Notes under the pieces: model-generated
What the model was told of the DNA's origin: nothing
Databases searched by the model: none
Seen by the model: the letters and a program-made list of their open reading frames with translations, nothing else
Assembly (NCBI RefSeq): GCF_011045115.1
Contig: NZ_JAAKZG010000011.1
Coordinates: 62,001-126,000, forward strand
DNA: 64,000 nt
DNA from: Mesorhizobium zhangyense
GTDB lineage: Bacteria; Pseudomonadota; Alphaproteobacteria; Rhizobiales; Rhizobiaceae
Reading direction: 5' to 3'
In this document: positions 9,785 to 18,851 of the stretch, piece by piece
Position numbering within the stretch: position 1 is the stretch's first letter
How the letters are laid out: each line of letters starts with the position of its first letter
Translations under genes and position numbers: made by a program

Positions 9785-11286
9785 ATCGATGCGTCCTCAG
9801 TGAGGCCGTGACGGTGATAGAAATCGCGCAGTTCGGCAAGTGCCGGATGCGCAAGCGCGCGGCGCAGATAGTCGCGGATGCGCGGCAGATGCTTCAGATA
9901 GTCCGGCTTGCCGTCGCGGCGATCGAGGCGGACGAAGATGCCGAGGATTTTTGAATTCCGCTGCGCGGCCATGATCGCATAGGCTTCCGTAAAAGCATCG
10001 GCGTCGAAACCGCCTGCCTTCGAGCGCGCAGCGATATAGGCTTCGAGCGTGCTTGCTTCGATATCGACCGGCACCGTTACGCGGGCATCCATGGCAAGCG
10101 AGGCAACGTCATAGGCGGCGGGACCGATCAGTGCATCCTGGAAATCGATTATGCCGAGCCGGTCATGGCCGGTTCGGTCGCCGCGCCAGATGATGTTGGG
10201 CGAATGGAAATCGCGCAGCATCAGTGTCTTTTCCGCCTTGTCGATGCGACCGAACAGATCGTTCCAGACCTGCCGGAAACCGGCGCGGAGCGCATCGTCA
10301 GGCTGCCTGCCGGCAACCGCAGCAAAGTACCAGTCGAGCAGGAGTTCGACCTCGATCATCATTGCGTCGCGGTCGAAGGGCGGTACAGTATGCACGACGC
10401 CAGGTTCGACGTCGATGTGATCGGGCCAGCTCTTGCCGTGCATCATGGCGAGCAGTTCGGCGGCGGCGGCATAGCGCCCGGCCACCGGCTTGCCCGCTTC
10501 CAGAAAACCTTCCGCGCCGAGATGTTCGATCAGCAGGAAACCGGCTTCGAGGTCCTGCGCGTGGATGTTTGGAACGGTGACATCGCCATCCCGCAAGGCG
10601 CGGTCAATAGCGACGAAGGCCGAGACCGACTGCGCCGTGTGGGCGATTACCGCATAGGGTTTTCCGTCGCGAACCGGCGGCCCCAGCACCAACCGGGGCG
10701 AGTTCATCAGCACGCGCGGCGGCTCGTCGCCAAGCGCCACGATTTCGTAGGAGCGCGCGGAGGCGTCGCCGACGAAATGGCTGCGGTGAGCCTCGCCCCA
10801 ACCGGCGGCGCGTAAAAATTCGCGCGTGGCAAAGGAGCGGCCGATGCGCTCGCCGAGCGGGCCCGATGCTGAAATCCTGACCAAGCGTCCTTCGCCTTGC
10901 TCGACCAGTTCGATCCGGGCGGCAGCAGGCGGCAATCTGTCTCCGGCCTTTTCGGGCCATTCGACCAATGCCGCGCCCTGTTCCAGCGCATCTTCAAAGC
11001 CGAGCTCGTCCAGCTCGTCGGCGGATGACAGTCGATAGAGGTCGAAATGGTGGATCGGCACGCGCGTGTCGTAGGACTGAACGAGCGTGAAGGTCGGGCT
11101 CGGCACTTCCAGCTCGGCGTCACCCGCGAGAGCGCGGATCAGGCTGCGCGCCAGCGTGGTCTTGCCTGCCCCGAGGTCGCCGTGCAGCGCAAGGACATCG
11201 CCCTTGCGCAGCGTCAGCGCCAGGTCTTCGCCCAACCGGACGGTCGCCTGCTCGTCCGGCAGAAAACGCTCGAACTCCATGGCCAT
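9781..11286 (-). CDS. tsaE: TsaE / aminoglycoside-phosphotransferase-like fusion protein
   Basis: A 501-residue two-domain protein. Residues ~1-150 are TsaE, the ATPase of the tRNA t6A37 threonylcarbamoyl complex: Walker A G-D-L-G-A-G-K-T-T at about 36-44 and the P-S-P-T-F segment near 63-67. Residues ~170-500 are a phosphotransferase of the APH/choline-kinase fold with catalytic loop L-R-D-F-H-S-P-N-I-I and the metal-binding I-I-D-F-Q-D. The second half resembles AmgK (MurNAc/GlcNAc 1-kinase). The ATG at 11286 is closely followed by a second at 11280; either could be used. It overlaps the nucleotidyltransferase by 4 bp and lies 8 bp after divL. Confidence 0.9.
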   Translation of the reverse strand: MAMEFERFLPDEQATVRLGEDLALTLRKGDVLALHGDLGAGKTTLARSLIRALAGDAELEVPSPTFTLVQSYDTRVPIHHFDLYRLSSADELDELGFEDALEQGAALVEWPEKAGDRLPPAAARIELVEQGEGRLVRISASGPLGERIGRSFATREFLRAAGWGEAHRSHFVGDASARSYEIVALGDEPPRVLMNSPRLVLGPPVRDGKPYAVIAHTAQSVSAFVAIDRALRDGDVTVPNIHAQDLEAGFLLIEHLGAEGFLEAGKPVAGRYAAAAELLAMMHGKSWPDHIDVEPGVVHTVPPFDRDAMMIEVELLLDWYFAAVAGRQPDDALRAGFRQVWNDLFGRIDKAEKTLMLRDFHSPNIIWRGDRTGHDRLGIIDFQDALIGPAAYDVASLAMDARVTVPVDIEASTLEAYIAARSKAGGFDADAFTEAYAIMAAQRNSKILGIFVRLDRRDGKPDYLKHLPRIRDYLRRALAHPALAELRDFYHRHGLTEDASI

Positions 11287-11294
11287 GGAGACCG

Positions 11295-13862
11295 CTACTC
11301 CGCCGCTTCGCGGACGCCGGTGGGCGTGGTCGGGAACAGGCAGATCACCGTGGTGCCGCGATCCTTGCCAGTGTCGATCCTGACCGTGCCGCCATGAAGC
11401 TCGACGAAGCTTTTGACGATGGAAAGGCCAAGCCCGGCACCACGCCGCCGGCCGCCGTTCACCCGGGGCTCGAAGCGCCGGAACACAGTATCCAGAATCT
11501 CCGGCGCCATGCCGGGACCATCATCGTGCACGGCAAACTCGACGCCGTTCGCCGCCTGCCGGCAGGACAGCGAGATGGTGCTTGCCTCGGGCGCATAGTT
11601 GGCAGCGTTGCTGAGCAGGTTGTAGAGGATCTGGCGAATGCGGGTCTCGTCGCCATGAAAGCTTTTCGGCGCCTGCGCGGCGTCGATCTTCAGCTTGATC
11701 GCATGTTCATCCAAACGCTCGGCGACCAGCTCGGCGGCTGCTGCAATGGTCTGGTCGACGCGCACTTCGGCGATCTCGAGCTCCATGATGCCGGCGTCGA
11801 CGGTGGCAAGGTCGAGAATGTCGTTGACGATGGTCAGAAGCACCGACGAGGACGAGCCGATATGGCCGAGATATTCGCGCTGGCGCGGAGCCAGCGGGCC
11901 GGTGGCCGGCAGGGACAGCAATTCGGCAAAACCGATGATGTTGGTCAGCGGTGAGCGCAGTTCGTAGGAAACATGCTGGACGAAATCGTTCTTGAGCTGG
12001 TCGGCTTTTTCCAGCGCCTCGTTCTTGTCCTTCAGCGCGCGCTCGACATTGACGCTGTCGGTGACGTCGACGAAGGTGATCATCACCTGCCCGTTCGGCA
12101 GATGGATGACTGCATAGCGCAGGACGGTGCCGTTCCTCAGTTCCGTCTGGCCGCTGCCGTCGCGGCGCTCGTCGTCGAAACCGGTGACGGCTGCGACGAA
12201 GGTCGGCCACGGACTGTTTTCCGCCAGCGCATCGCATTGCGCGCGGATCGCCGAGATATGGGTCTTCGCCTCGACGGTCTCGGCAGGCAGGCCCCAGAGG
12301 TTGACGAAAGCCGGGTTGGACAGGCGTATACGGCCGTCGGGTCCGAACACCGCAACGCCCTCGGCAAGGTTGTCGAGGGTTTCGCCCTGCACCCGTACGG
12401 CGGTGTGGTAGCGGCTTTCGAGGTCCATGCGCTCGGTCAGGTTCTCGAATACCCAGGTGACGCCGCCCTTGGGTTGCGGATTGGCGATGACGCGGATGGT
12501 GCGGGAGTCCGGCAGATGCCACCAGTGTTCCTGCGAATCGACAGAACGGTAGGCGCCGAGCAGGTTTTCCTTCCAGCGCCGCCATTCCGGCTGCTCGGCG
12601 ATCTTGCCGTCGCTGCGCAGCCTGTCGAGCAGCAGGGCATTGTCGGGCGCGCTTTCGAGGAACGCAACGTCCAGATCCCAGAGCTTCTGGAAGGCCTGGT
12701 TGAAGAAGCGTAGCTTTTCCTGCGGGTCGAAGATCGCCACAGCCGTGGTGAGCTGGTCGAGCGTGTCGGCATGGCTGCGAACCGTTCGCTCATATTCCTC
12801 GCGGATGGTCTCGACACCGCTCATGTCGAGCGCGATGCCGGCAGAACCGTCGCCGCCGGCAAAGTCGGTCACCGAAAAGACCCGGCGGTCGCCCCTGACA
12901 ACGGTCGAAAGCGTCTGTTCGAAAACCGGGTGGGCAAGATGCTGCTGCACGATCGATTCGCGCGCCGGCGTTCCCAGGAATTCCTTGCCTTCGCGCGTAG
13001 CTGCTTCGGCGTTCAACGCCTCGACCGCCTCCGCATAGGCGCGATTGACCCATTTCAGGCGACCGTCGGCGGCGCGTATCCAGAACGGCATCTTCAAGGC
13101 ATCGATGAGACCGAGCATGTTGTCGTAGTCGGCAGCGAGGCGCTGGTTTTCCAGCTTCAGCCGTGCCTGGTTCCGCTGCGATTCAGAAAGCGCCACGAAC
13201 CGGACCAGGAAATGCGACGGGCTCTTGCGGCCCTGGACCTCCAGCGGCGCGGAGGTCTGCGATTCGACGACGAGGTCGAAGGAAGTGCCCTTTTCGCGCA
13301 ACGCGGCGACCGCGTGATCGAGAGCGGCGGCAGAACGCGGCATCAGCCAGCGGCCGAAGGCCAGGAACGCCGCGCGCTCTTCTGGCGCCCCGGCTTCCGC
13401 CGGCAATGAGCCGACCAGTTCGGGTTTCTGTTTCTCACTCGCCCACACCACGACGCGCTGGTCGCGCAGGTTGAGCAAGGCGTCGGAGCGCTGCAACGAG
13501 GCGTTCAGATCGGCGACGCGGGCGCGCAGGTCGACATTTTCCGCCGATATCCGGGCACGCTCGCGGATCAGGACGATGGCCGATACGAGGGCCGCACCCA
13601 TGACGCCGGCAAAGACGGCAAGCTGCATGACTTCGACCGCGCTGACCGAAAGACCTGCCTTTCGCGCCACCACATCGGCTTGAGCCAGGGCAGCGTCGAC
13701 CGAGGACAGTCCGAACACGGAAGTCGCAGCCAGAAGGCGACGGGCCACCGGCCACCGCCGGACGCCAGCTGGCCAGAGTCCTGCCACTGGAGCAGCCTTG
13801 CTCGAATCCTCGTGGCCGCCGGTAACGGCCTGTCCCGCGCGAAGCGGGTTATCCCCCGGCAT
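11295..13862 (-). CDS. divL: DivL-type PAS-domain kinase with Tyr at the phosphoacceptor position
   Basis: An 855-residue membrane-anchored sensor kinase homologue. One hydrophobic segment lies near residues 80-100, followed by PAS-like domains through the middle, then a dimerisation domain and HATPase. At about 629-640 the H-box reads H-V-S-Y-E-L-R-S-P-L: Tyr replaces the usual His, the hallmark of Caulobacter DivL. The N box (N-L-L-S-N-A-A) and the D-D-G-P-G-M and G-A-G-L-G-L-S boxes look intact. DivL works with CckA and DivK to control CtrA and the cell cycle. The ATG at 13862 has a strong ribosome site (ggagagga); an upstream TTG at 13892 is a weaker alternative. Confidence 0.9.
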   Translation of the reverse strand: MPGDNPLRAGQAVTGGHEDSSKAAPVAGLWPAGVRRWPVARRLLAATSVFGLSSVDAALAQADVVARKAGLSVSAVEVMQLAVFAGVMGAALVSAIVLIRERARISAENVDLRARVADLNASLQRSDALLNLRDQRVVVWASEKQKPELVGSLPAEAGAPEERAAFLAFGRWLMPRSAAALDHAVAALREKGTSFDLVVESQTSAPLEVQGRKSPSHFLVRFVALSESQRNQARLKLENQRLAADYDNMLGLIDALKMPFWIRAADGRLKWVNRAYAEAVEALNAEAATREGKEFLGTPARESIVQQHLAHPVFEQTLSTVVRGDRRVFSVTDFAGGDGSAGIALDMSGVETIREEYERTVRSHADTLDQLTTAVAIFDPQEKLRFFNQAFQKLWDLDVAFLESAPDNALLLDRLRSDGKIAEQPEWRRWKENLLGAYRSVDSQEHWWHLPDSRTIRVIANPQPKGGVTWVFENLTERMDLESRYHTAVRVQGETLDNLAEGVAVFGPDGRIRLSNPAFVNLWGLPAETVEAKTHISAIRAQCDALAENSPWPTFVAAVTGFDDERRDGSGQTELRNGTVLRYAVIHLPNGQVMITFVDVTDSVNVERALKDKNEALEKADQLKNDFVQHVSYELRSPLTNIIGFAELLSLPATGPLAPRQREYLGHIGSSSSVLLTIVNDILDLATVDAGIMELEIAEVRVDQTIAAAAELVAERLDEHAIKLKIDAAQAPKSFHGDETRIRQILYNLLSNAANYAPEASTISLSCRQAANGVEFAVHDDGPGMAPEILDTVFRRFEPRVNGGRRRGAGLGLSIVKSFVELHGGTVRIDTGKDRGTTVICLFPTTPTGVREAAE

Positions 13863-14003
13863 GTCTTGTTCCTCTCCGCCGCCTGAATGCAAGACCGCCT
13901 TGATACTGCCCTCGGATCCCCGCCCCCGGGCCCCAAGACGTCGCGAATCACAACAACATACAAGCTGGGCGAATCGCCGTGAAGAAGCTGACGCGGCAAA
14001 AAT

Positions 14004-14035
14004 AAAGCCGGGCGAAAAGTCAATCGCCCGGCTTC
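14004..14035 (-). terminator. Intrinsic terminator of ahcY
   Basis: Inverted repeat AAGCCGGGCG (14005-14014) and CGCCCGGCTT (14025-14034). Read on the minus strand it is followed by TATTTTTG, 28 bp beyond the ahcY stop. It separates ahcY from divL. Confidence 0.85.
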
Positions 14036-14062
14036 AACATCTAGTAGTTTGGTTAATTCAGA

Positions 14063-15463
14063 TTAGTACCGGTAGTGTTCCGGCTTGAACGGACCTTGCT
14101 GGGTCACGCCGATATAGGCAGCCTGTTCGCCGCTAAGCTCGGTGAGTTTCGCGCCAAGCTTGTCGAGATGCAGGCGCGCTACCTTTTCATCGAGATGCTT
14201 GGGCAGCACATAGACCTGGTTCTGGTAGGTGCCGGGCTTCGTCCAGAGCTCGATCTGGGCGAGAACCTGGTTGGTGAAGGACGCCGACATGACGAAGCTC
14301 GGATGGCCTGTCGCGTTGCCGAGGTTGAGCAAGCGGCCTTCCGACAGCAGGATCATGCGCTTGCCATCCGGGAAGGAGATCATGTCGACCTGCGGCTTGA
14401 CGTTGGTCCACTTCAGATTGCGCAGTGCCGCGACCTGAATCTCGTTGTCGAAGTGACCGATATTGCCGACGATGACCATATCCTTCATCGCCCGCATATG
14501 GTCGAGCGTGATGACGTCCTTGTTGCCGGTGGTGGTGATGACGATGTCGGCGGTGGGAGCCGCATCTTCAAGCGTGACGACTTCGAAGCCGTCCATGGCC
14601 GCCTGAAGAGCGCAGATCGGATCGACTTCCGTGACCTTGACGCGGGCGCCGGCGCCGCTGAGCGATGCGGCAGAACCCTTGCCGACGTCGCCATAGCCGC
14701 AGACGACGGCGACCTTGCCGGCCATCATCACGTCGGTGCCGCGGCGGATGCCGTCGACCAGCGATTCCTTGCAGCCATATTTGTTGTCGAACTTCGACTT
14801 GGTGACGCTGTCATTGACGTTGATTGCCGGGAAGGGCAGCAGGCCCTTCTTCTGCAGCTGATAGAGCCGGTTGACGCCCGTGGTGGTCTCTTCGGTCACG
14901 CCGCGGATCGCTTCGCGCTGCTTGGTGAAGAAGCCGGGCGACTGCGCCATGCGCTTCTTGATCTGGGCGAACAGGATTTCTTCCTCTTCGCTGCCGGGGT
15001 TCGACAGGACATCCTCGCCTGCCTCGGCACGCGCGCCGATCAGGATGTACATGGTAGCGTCGCCGCCATCATCGAGGATCATGTTCGAGGTGCCGCCGTC
15101 GGCCCACTGGAAGATCTTGTCGGTGTACTGCCAGTATTCATCCAGCGTTTCGCCCTTGATGGCGAAAACCGGGATACCGGCCTCGGCGATAGCCGCGGCG
15201 GCGTGATCCTGCGTGGAGAAGATGTTGCAGGAAGCCCAGCGGATATCGGCGCCGAGCGCCTTCAGCGTCTCGATGAGGACCGCCGTCTGGATCGTCATGT
15301 GCAGCGAACCGGTGATGCGCGCGCCCTTCAGCGGCTGCTTTTCACCGAACTCCTCGCGGCAGGCCATCAGGCCCGGCATTTCGGTTTCGGCGATCTCGAT
15401 TTCCTTGCGGCCCCAGCCGGCAAGCGAAAGGTCGGCGACGATGTAGTCTTTGCTACCAGACAT
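14063..15463 (-). CDS. ahcY: Adenosylhomocysteinase
   Basis: A 466-residue S-adenosylhomocysteine hydrolase, which splits SAH into adenosine and homocysteine and so relieves inhibition of methyltransferases. The NAD-binding segment [11 protein letters not shown] is in the middle and the C-terminus ends K-P-E-H-Y-R-Y as in the family. The frame extends upstream to 15514, but the ATG at 15463 with a CGGAG ribosome site gives the M-S-G-S-K-D-Y start usual for the family. It has its own terminator, and a SahR-like palindrome lies ~110 bp upstream. Confidence 0.96.
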   Translation of the reverse strand: MSGSKDYIVADLSLAGWGRKEIEIAETEMPGLMACREEFGEKQPLKGARITGSLHMTIQTAVLIETLKALGADIRWASCNIFSTQDHAAAAIAEAGIPVFAIKGETLDEYWQYTDKIFQWADGGTSNMILDDGGDATMYILIGARAEAGEDVLSNPGSEEEEILFAQIKKRMAQSPGFFTKQREAIRGVTEETTTGVNRLYQLQKKGLLPFPAINVNDSVTKSKFDNKYGCKESLVDGIRRGTDVMMAGKVAVVCGYGDVGKGSAASLSGAGARVKVTEVDPICALQAAMDGFEVVTLEDAAPTADIVITTTGNKDVITLDHMRAMKDMVIVGNIGHFDNEIQVAALRNLKWTNVKPQVDMISFPDGKRMILLSEGRLLNLGNATGHPSFVMSASFTNQVLAQIELWTKPGTYQNQVYVLPKHLDEKVARLHLDKLGAKLTELSGEQAAYIGVTQQGPFKPEHYRY

Positions 15464-15570
15464 GGCAGTGCTCCGATGAATAAGGTTTGCGGACGCGCCC
15501 AAAGCCATGTTCACAACGGGCGCAATTATGCCGCGTGACTAGCAGATCACGGTCAAATCGACAATGGGAT

Positions 15571-15586
15571 ATAAAGAAATCTTTAT
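15571..15586. promoter_or_regulatory. Candidate SahR operator upstream of ahcY
   Basis: The palindrome ATAAAG-aaat-CTTTAT has perfect 6-bp arms and lies 108 bp upstream of the ahcY start. It resembles the ATAAAGATATCTTTAT-type site I recall for the SAH-responsive ArsR-family regulator SahR in Rhizobiales. The site is seen directly; the regulator assignment is from memory of that regulon. Confidence 0.5.
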
Positions 15587-15615
15587 TCGTGCATGTCCTG
15601 CAACGAACGCCGCGT

Positions 15616-15918
15616 TCAGATTTCCTCGCCGAAACGGGCCGAGATCAGCGCTTCGAGCGCATCCATCACCTGCTGCGCCTCCGGGCCGCTGGCGGTGACG
15701 CGGATCGAGCAGCCGGGGCTGGCCGCGAGCATCATCAGGCCCATGATCGAAGTACCGCCGACGGAAGTGCCGTCCTTTTCGACGCGGACGTCGGCCTGAA
15801 AGCCGCCGGCGACCTGAACGAATTTCGCCGAAGCGCGGGCATGCAGGCCGCGCTGGTTGACGATCTGGAATTCCCTGCTGATCAGGCCATCCTTGGCAGA
15901 GAAGGGCAGGCTGCTCAT
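15616..15918 (-). CDS. HPr-family phosphocarrier protein
   Basis: A 100-residue HPr. The phosphorylatable His is in R-G-L-H-A-R-A-S at residue 26, and the regulatory Ser used by HPr kinase is in G-T-S-I-M-G at about residue 57. It lies directly downstream of an EIIA gene (4-bp ATGA overlap) and hprK. This is the incomplete, regulatory PTS of alphaproteobacteria, which has no sugar-specific permease beside it and is thought to link carbon/nitrogen status to signalling. Enzyme I is not in this window. Confidence 0.93.
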   Translation of the reverse strand: MSSLPFSAKDGLISREFQIVNQRGLHARASAKFVQVAGGFQADVRVEKDGTSVGGTSIMGLMMLAASPGCSIRVTASGPEAQQVMDALEALISARFGEEI

Positions 15919-16316
15919 TTGCTGCTCAACAACTGGCTGGCGACATTGATGTATTTGCGGCCGGCCATCTGCGCCTCATCGAGGGCGAGCGCCATGTTGT
16001 CGCCCTTGCGCACGCTGGTGAGCTTGATCAGCATCGGCAGGTTCATGCCGGCGATGATCTCGACGCGGCCGGATTCCATCACCGAAATGGCAAGGTTGGA
16101 AGGCGTTCCGCCAAACATGTCGGTCAGCACCACGACGCCGGAACCGGTGTCGGTCCGGGCGACGGCATCGACGATATCGCGGCGACGCTGCTCCATGTCG
16201 TCATCGGCTCCGATGGCAACCGTCTCGAAATGTTCCTGCGGTCCAACGACGTGCTCGACGGCGTTGCGGAACTCCTCGGCCAGTTGACCGTGCGTCACGA
16301 GCACGAGTCCGATCAT
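15915..16316 (-). CDS. PTS EIIA component, mannose family
   Basis: A 133-residue EIIA of the mannose/ManX type, starting M-I-G-L-V-L-V-T-H-G, where His9 is the expected phosphorylation site. The middle contains the D-M-F-G-G-T-P-S segment typical of EIIA-Man. No EIIB, EIIC or EIID gene is nearby, so a regulatory rather than a transport role is likely. It overlaps the HPr gene by 4 bp and follows hprK after a 172-bp gap. Confidence 0.92.
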   Translation of the reverse strand: MIGLVLVTHGQLAEEFRNAVEHVVGPQEHFETVAIGADDDMEQRRRDIVDAVARTDTGSGVVVLTDMFGGTPSNLAISVMESGRVEIIAGMNLPMLIKLTSVRKGDNMALALDEAQMAGRKYINVASQLLSSK

Positions 16317-16488
16317 TCTGCTTAGGCTCCCGTCATGGCCCGTTCACGAGCGCATTGTATTCTGGCCGGTAATCCGGACATGGCCGGACGGCGGAGCGCT
16401 ATCTTGTCGACGCGGCGGGCGTTGACAAGTCCTAAAACGCTCGGAATTGGGCCATTTTGCCGCATCGCACCACGAACACTGCGTCAAG

Positions 16489-16935
16489 TCACAAAAAAGG
16501 CGGCAAGGAAAGCCGGGCGAAGAGCGCAAGAGCAGCACCAGCGGCGTTACGCTCGGCAAGCAGCAGGCAGGGCAGCCGGCAGCCGGCGATTTCCTCGAAC
16601 CTGTCTTCCGGAAGACGCTCGGTCTCAGCAGGCGAAACGAGCCGGACCAAAAGATCGATGACAGCGCATTCCTCGAAGCCGATCGGCTTCGGTCCCAGCC
16701 CGAAAACCTCGACGAGCCCGCCGATCGTCGGCGGCGCCTTGCACACCACACGTCCGCCACGCGCCGAAATCAGCACCTGATCGTCGCCGACCAGCCGGGC
16801 CAATCGGCTGCTTGCCTGAAACTGCGCAATGAGGGTGAGTGCCAGCGTGCTCTTGCCCGAGCCTGACGCGCCCAGGATCAGAACGCCGCGATCGCCAAGG
16901 ACAAGGGCCGTACCGTGCAGGTTGGTAGCGACCAC
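16489..16935 (-). CDS. hprK: Short HPr kinase/phosphorylase
   Basis: A 148-residue C-terminal-domain-only HprK, as found in alphaproteobacteria; Gram-positive HprK is ~310 residues with an extra N-terminal domain. Walker A G-A-S-G-S-G-K-S-T is at residues 22-30. It phosphorylates HPr on the regulatory Ser. The start is GTG at 16935, 2 bp after the chvG stop, so the two are probably co-transcribed and coupled. The 172-bp stretch between it and the EIIA gene shows no gene. Confidence 0.9.
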   Translation of the reverse strand: MVATNLHGTALVLGDRGVLILGASGSGKSTLALTLIAQFQASSRLARLVGDDQVLISARGGRVVCKAPPTIGGLVEVFGLGPKPIGFEECAVIDLLVRLVSPAETERLPEDRFEEIAGCRLPCLLLAERNAAGAALALFARLSLPPFL

Positions 16936-16937
16936 GA

Positions 16938-18722
16938 TCAGCCTTCGACCGGCAGTGTCATCACGAAGCGCGCGCCCATGGTGTCACCCGGCTTCGAGCC
17001 GGGAATGTTTTCCGCGCTCAACGTGCCGCCATGCGCCTCGACGATCTGGCGGCTGATCGACAGGCCGAGCCCGGAGTTCTGCCCAAAAGCCTCGCTCGAA
17101 GGACGGTCCGTATAGAACCGCTCGAAGATGCGGTCGATATTGTCGGCGCGTATGCCGGGACCGTTGTCGTCGATCGTGACGATGTTGAACTTGCCGGCTC
17201 GCTCCAGCGAGATGACGATCTGGCCGGTCTCTTCCGGAACGAAGGAACGGGCATTCTCGATCAGATTGGTGATGACCTGGCCGATGCGAAGGTCGTGGCC
17301 GAGCGTGAAATAACCTTTGACGCCCTGCGGCAGCTTCGCCGGCCTGAATTCTATGCCGACCTTGCGCTTGTGACGGCCGGCATCCTGGGAGACAGCGACG
17401 AGATCGGAAATGAACTTCTTCAGGTCGATCCTGGCTGAATCCTCGCGCACCAGTTCGGCGTCGAGACGCGAGGCATCCGAAATGTCGGTGATGAGCCGAT
17501 CGAGACGCCGCACGTCATGCTGGATGACTTCCATGAGGCGGCCGCGCGAGGCCTCGTTCTTGGCCAGCGGCAGGGTTTCGACGGCGCTGCGCAGTGATGT
17601 CAGCGGGTTCTTCAGTTCATGCGACACGTCGGCGGCAAAGCTCTCGATCGCCTCGATGCGGGCGTAGAGCGCGTTGGTCATGTCGCGCACCGCAACGGAG
17701 AGATTGCCTATCTCGTCCTGGCGGTCGGAGAAATCAGGGATTTCCTCGCGATTCTTGACGCCGCGGCGCACACGCACGGCAGCCGCCGAAAGCCGGCGCA
17801 GCGGGTTGGCGATGGTCGAGGCAAGCAGCATCGAAAGGATCGCGGTCACCAGCGCAGCGATGCCAAACACGCGCAGGATGGCTTTGCGCTCGGCGGCAAC
17901 GATCTTGTCGATGTCGCCGCCTTCGGTCGAAAGCATCAGGACGCCCATCACCGCGCGGAAGCGCTGGATGGGAACCGCGACCGAGACGATCTGCTCGCCC
18001 TGCTCGCTGACCCTGACGATCGTCGACGGGCTGCCGGTGAGCGCGCTCATGACCTCAGGGAAGGACGCACCATTGCCGCCGGGCTGTTCGCGATAGACCG
18101 GCAGGTCGCCATTGCGAAACAGGTCGAAGACGAACTTCTGCACGCGCTCGAGGAAATCCGGCTCCTCTTCCTGCACCGGCGGAAGGTCGTAGCGCAGGAT
18201 CTGGCCGCGCGAATAGAGATGCCGGGAGTCGAGCAGGAGATTGGCATCGCGGTCGTAGATGCGCGCCCGCGTCCGCGTCGGTGAGATCAGCCGCCTGAGA
18301 ACCGGCGCCACGCGCTCCGGGTTGATCGGAAAGTCCAAGCTGTCGAGCTGGTCCGATCCCGGCCCGAGGCTCTCGCCGGCCTGAAGCTCGAGCAGCTTTT
18401 CCGGGTCGATCCTGATCGTGTCCGTCTCGATCGTGGCGGAGGACGCGATCGCACCCGCAATGATCTCGCCCTGCGTCATCAGGCTCTCGACGCGCGCGTC
18501 GATCAGCCCGTCACGAAAGGTGTTGAGATACATGATGCCGATGACGAGGACCGCCAAACCGGCAAGATTGAGGAAAAGGATGCGGCGCGTAAGGCTGGAG
18601 AAAACATGATGGCCGAGAAAGCGGCGCAGCGGCACGGTCACACGCCGCAAGAGCGAAGACGCCATCTTGCCCGGCCCGCGTGAGGCCGTTGCCGGTTTCT
18701 TGAGTTCGACCTCAATGGCCAT
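16938..18722 (-). CDS. chvG: Sensor histidine kinase ChvG (ExoS)
   Basis: A 594-residue inner-membrane sensor kinase. TM1 is at about 45-67 (I-L-F-L-N-L-A-G-L-A-V-L-V-I-G), a periplasmic sensor region follows to about 285, then TM2 (G-I-A-A-L-V-T-A-I-L-S-M-L-L), HAMP and a kinase core. The phosphoacceptor is in D-V-S-H-E-L-K-N-P-L, with the D-D-N-G-P-G box intact. It phosphorylates ChvI in response to acid or envelope stress, controlling exopolysaccharide, motility and host interaction in Rhizobiales. It lies 129 bp downstream of chvI and touches hprK. Confidence 0.95.
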   Translation of the reverse strand: MAIEVELKKPATASRGPGKMASSLLRRVTVPLRRFLGHHVFSSLTRRILFLNLAGLAVLVIGIMYLNTFRDGLIDARVESLMTQGEIIAGAIASSATIETDTIRIDPEKLLELQAGESLGPGSDQLDSLDFPINPERVAPVLRRLISPTRTRARIYDRDANLLLDSRHLYSRGQILRYDLPPVQEEEPDFLERVQKFVFDLFRNGDLPVYREQPGGNGASFPEVMSALTGSPSTIVRVSEQGEQIVSVAVPIQRFRAVMGVLMLSTEGGDIDKIVAAERKAILRVFGIAALVTAILSMLLASTIANPLRRLSAAAVRVRRGVKNREEIPDFSDRQDEIGNLSVAVRDMTNALYARIEAIESFAADVSHELKNPLTSLRSAVETLPLAKNEASRGRLMEVIQHDVRRLDRLITDISDASRLDAELVREDSARIDLKKFISDLVAVSQDAGRHKRKVGIEFRPAKLPQGVKGYFTLGHDLRIGQVITNLIENARSFVPEETGQIVISLERAGKFNIVTIDDNGPGIRADNIDRIFERFYTDRPSSEAFGQNSGLGLSISRQIVEAHGGTLSAENIPGSKPGDTMGARFVMTLPVEG

Positions 18723-18851
18723 GCAGTCACAAATCCCAGATCATGGAGCCTCACCGGTTCTCACGAACCGGGACGGGGCGCTCCACACTGCGAGCCTGAT
18801 CCGAACCCGGTTCCCGCCTTCCCGGATCATGGCCCGACGGTTCGCGGGCTG

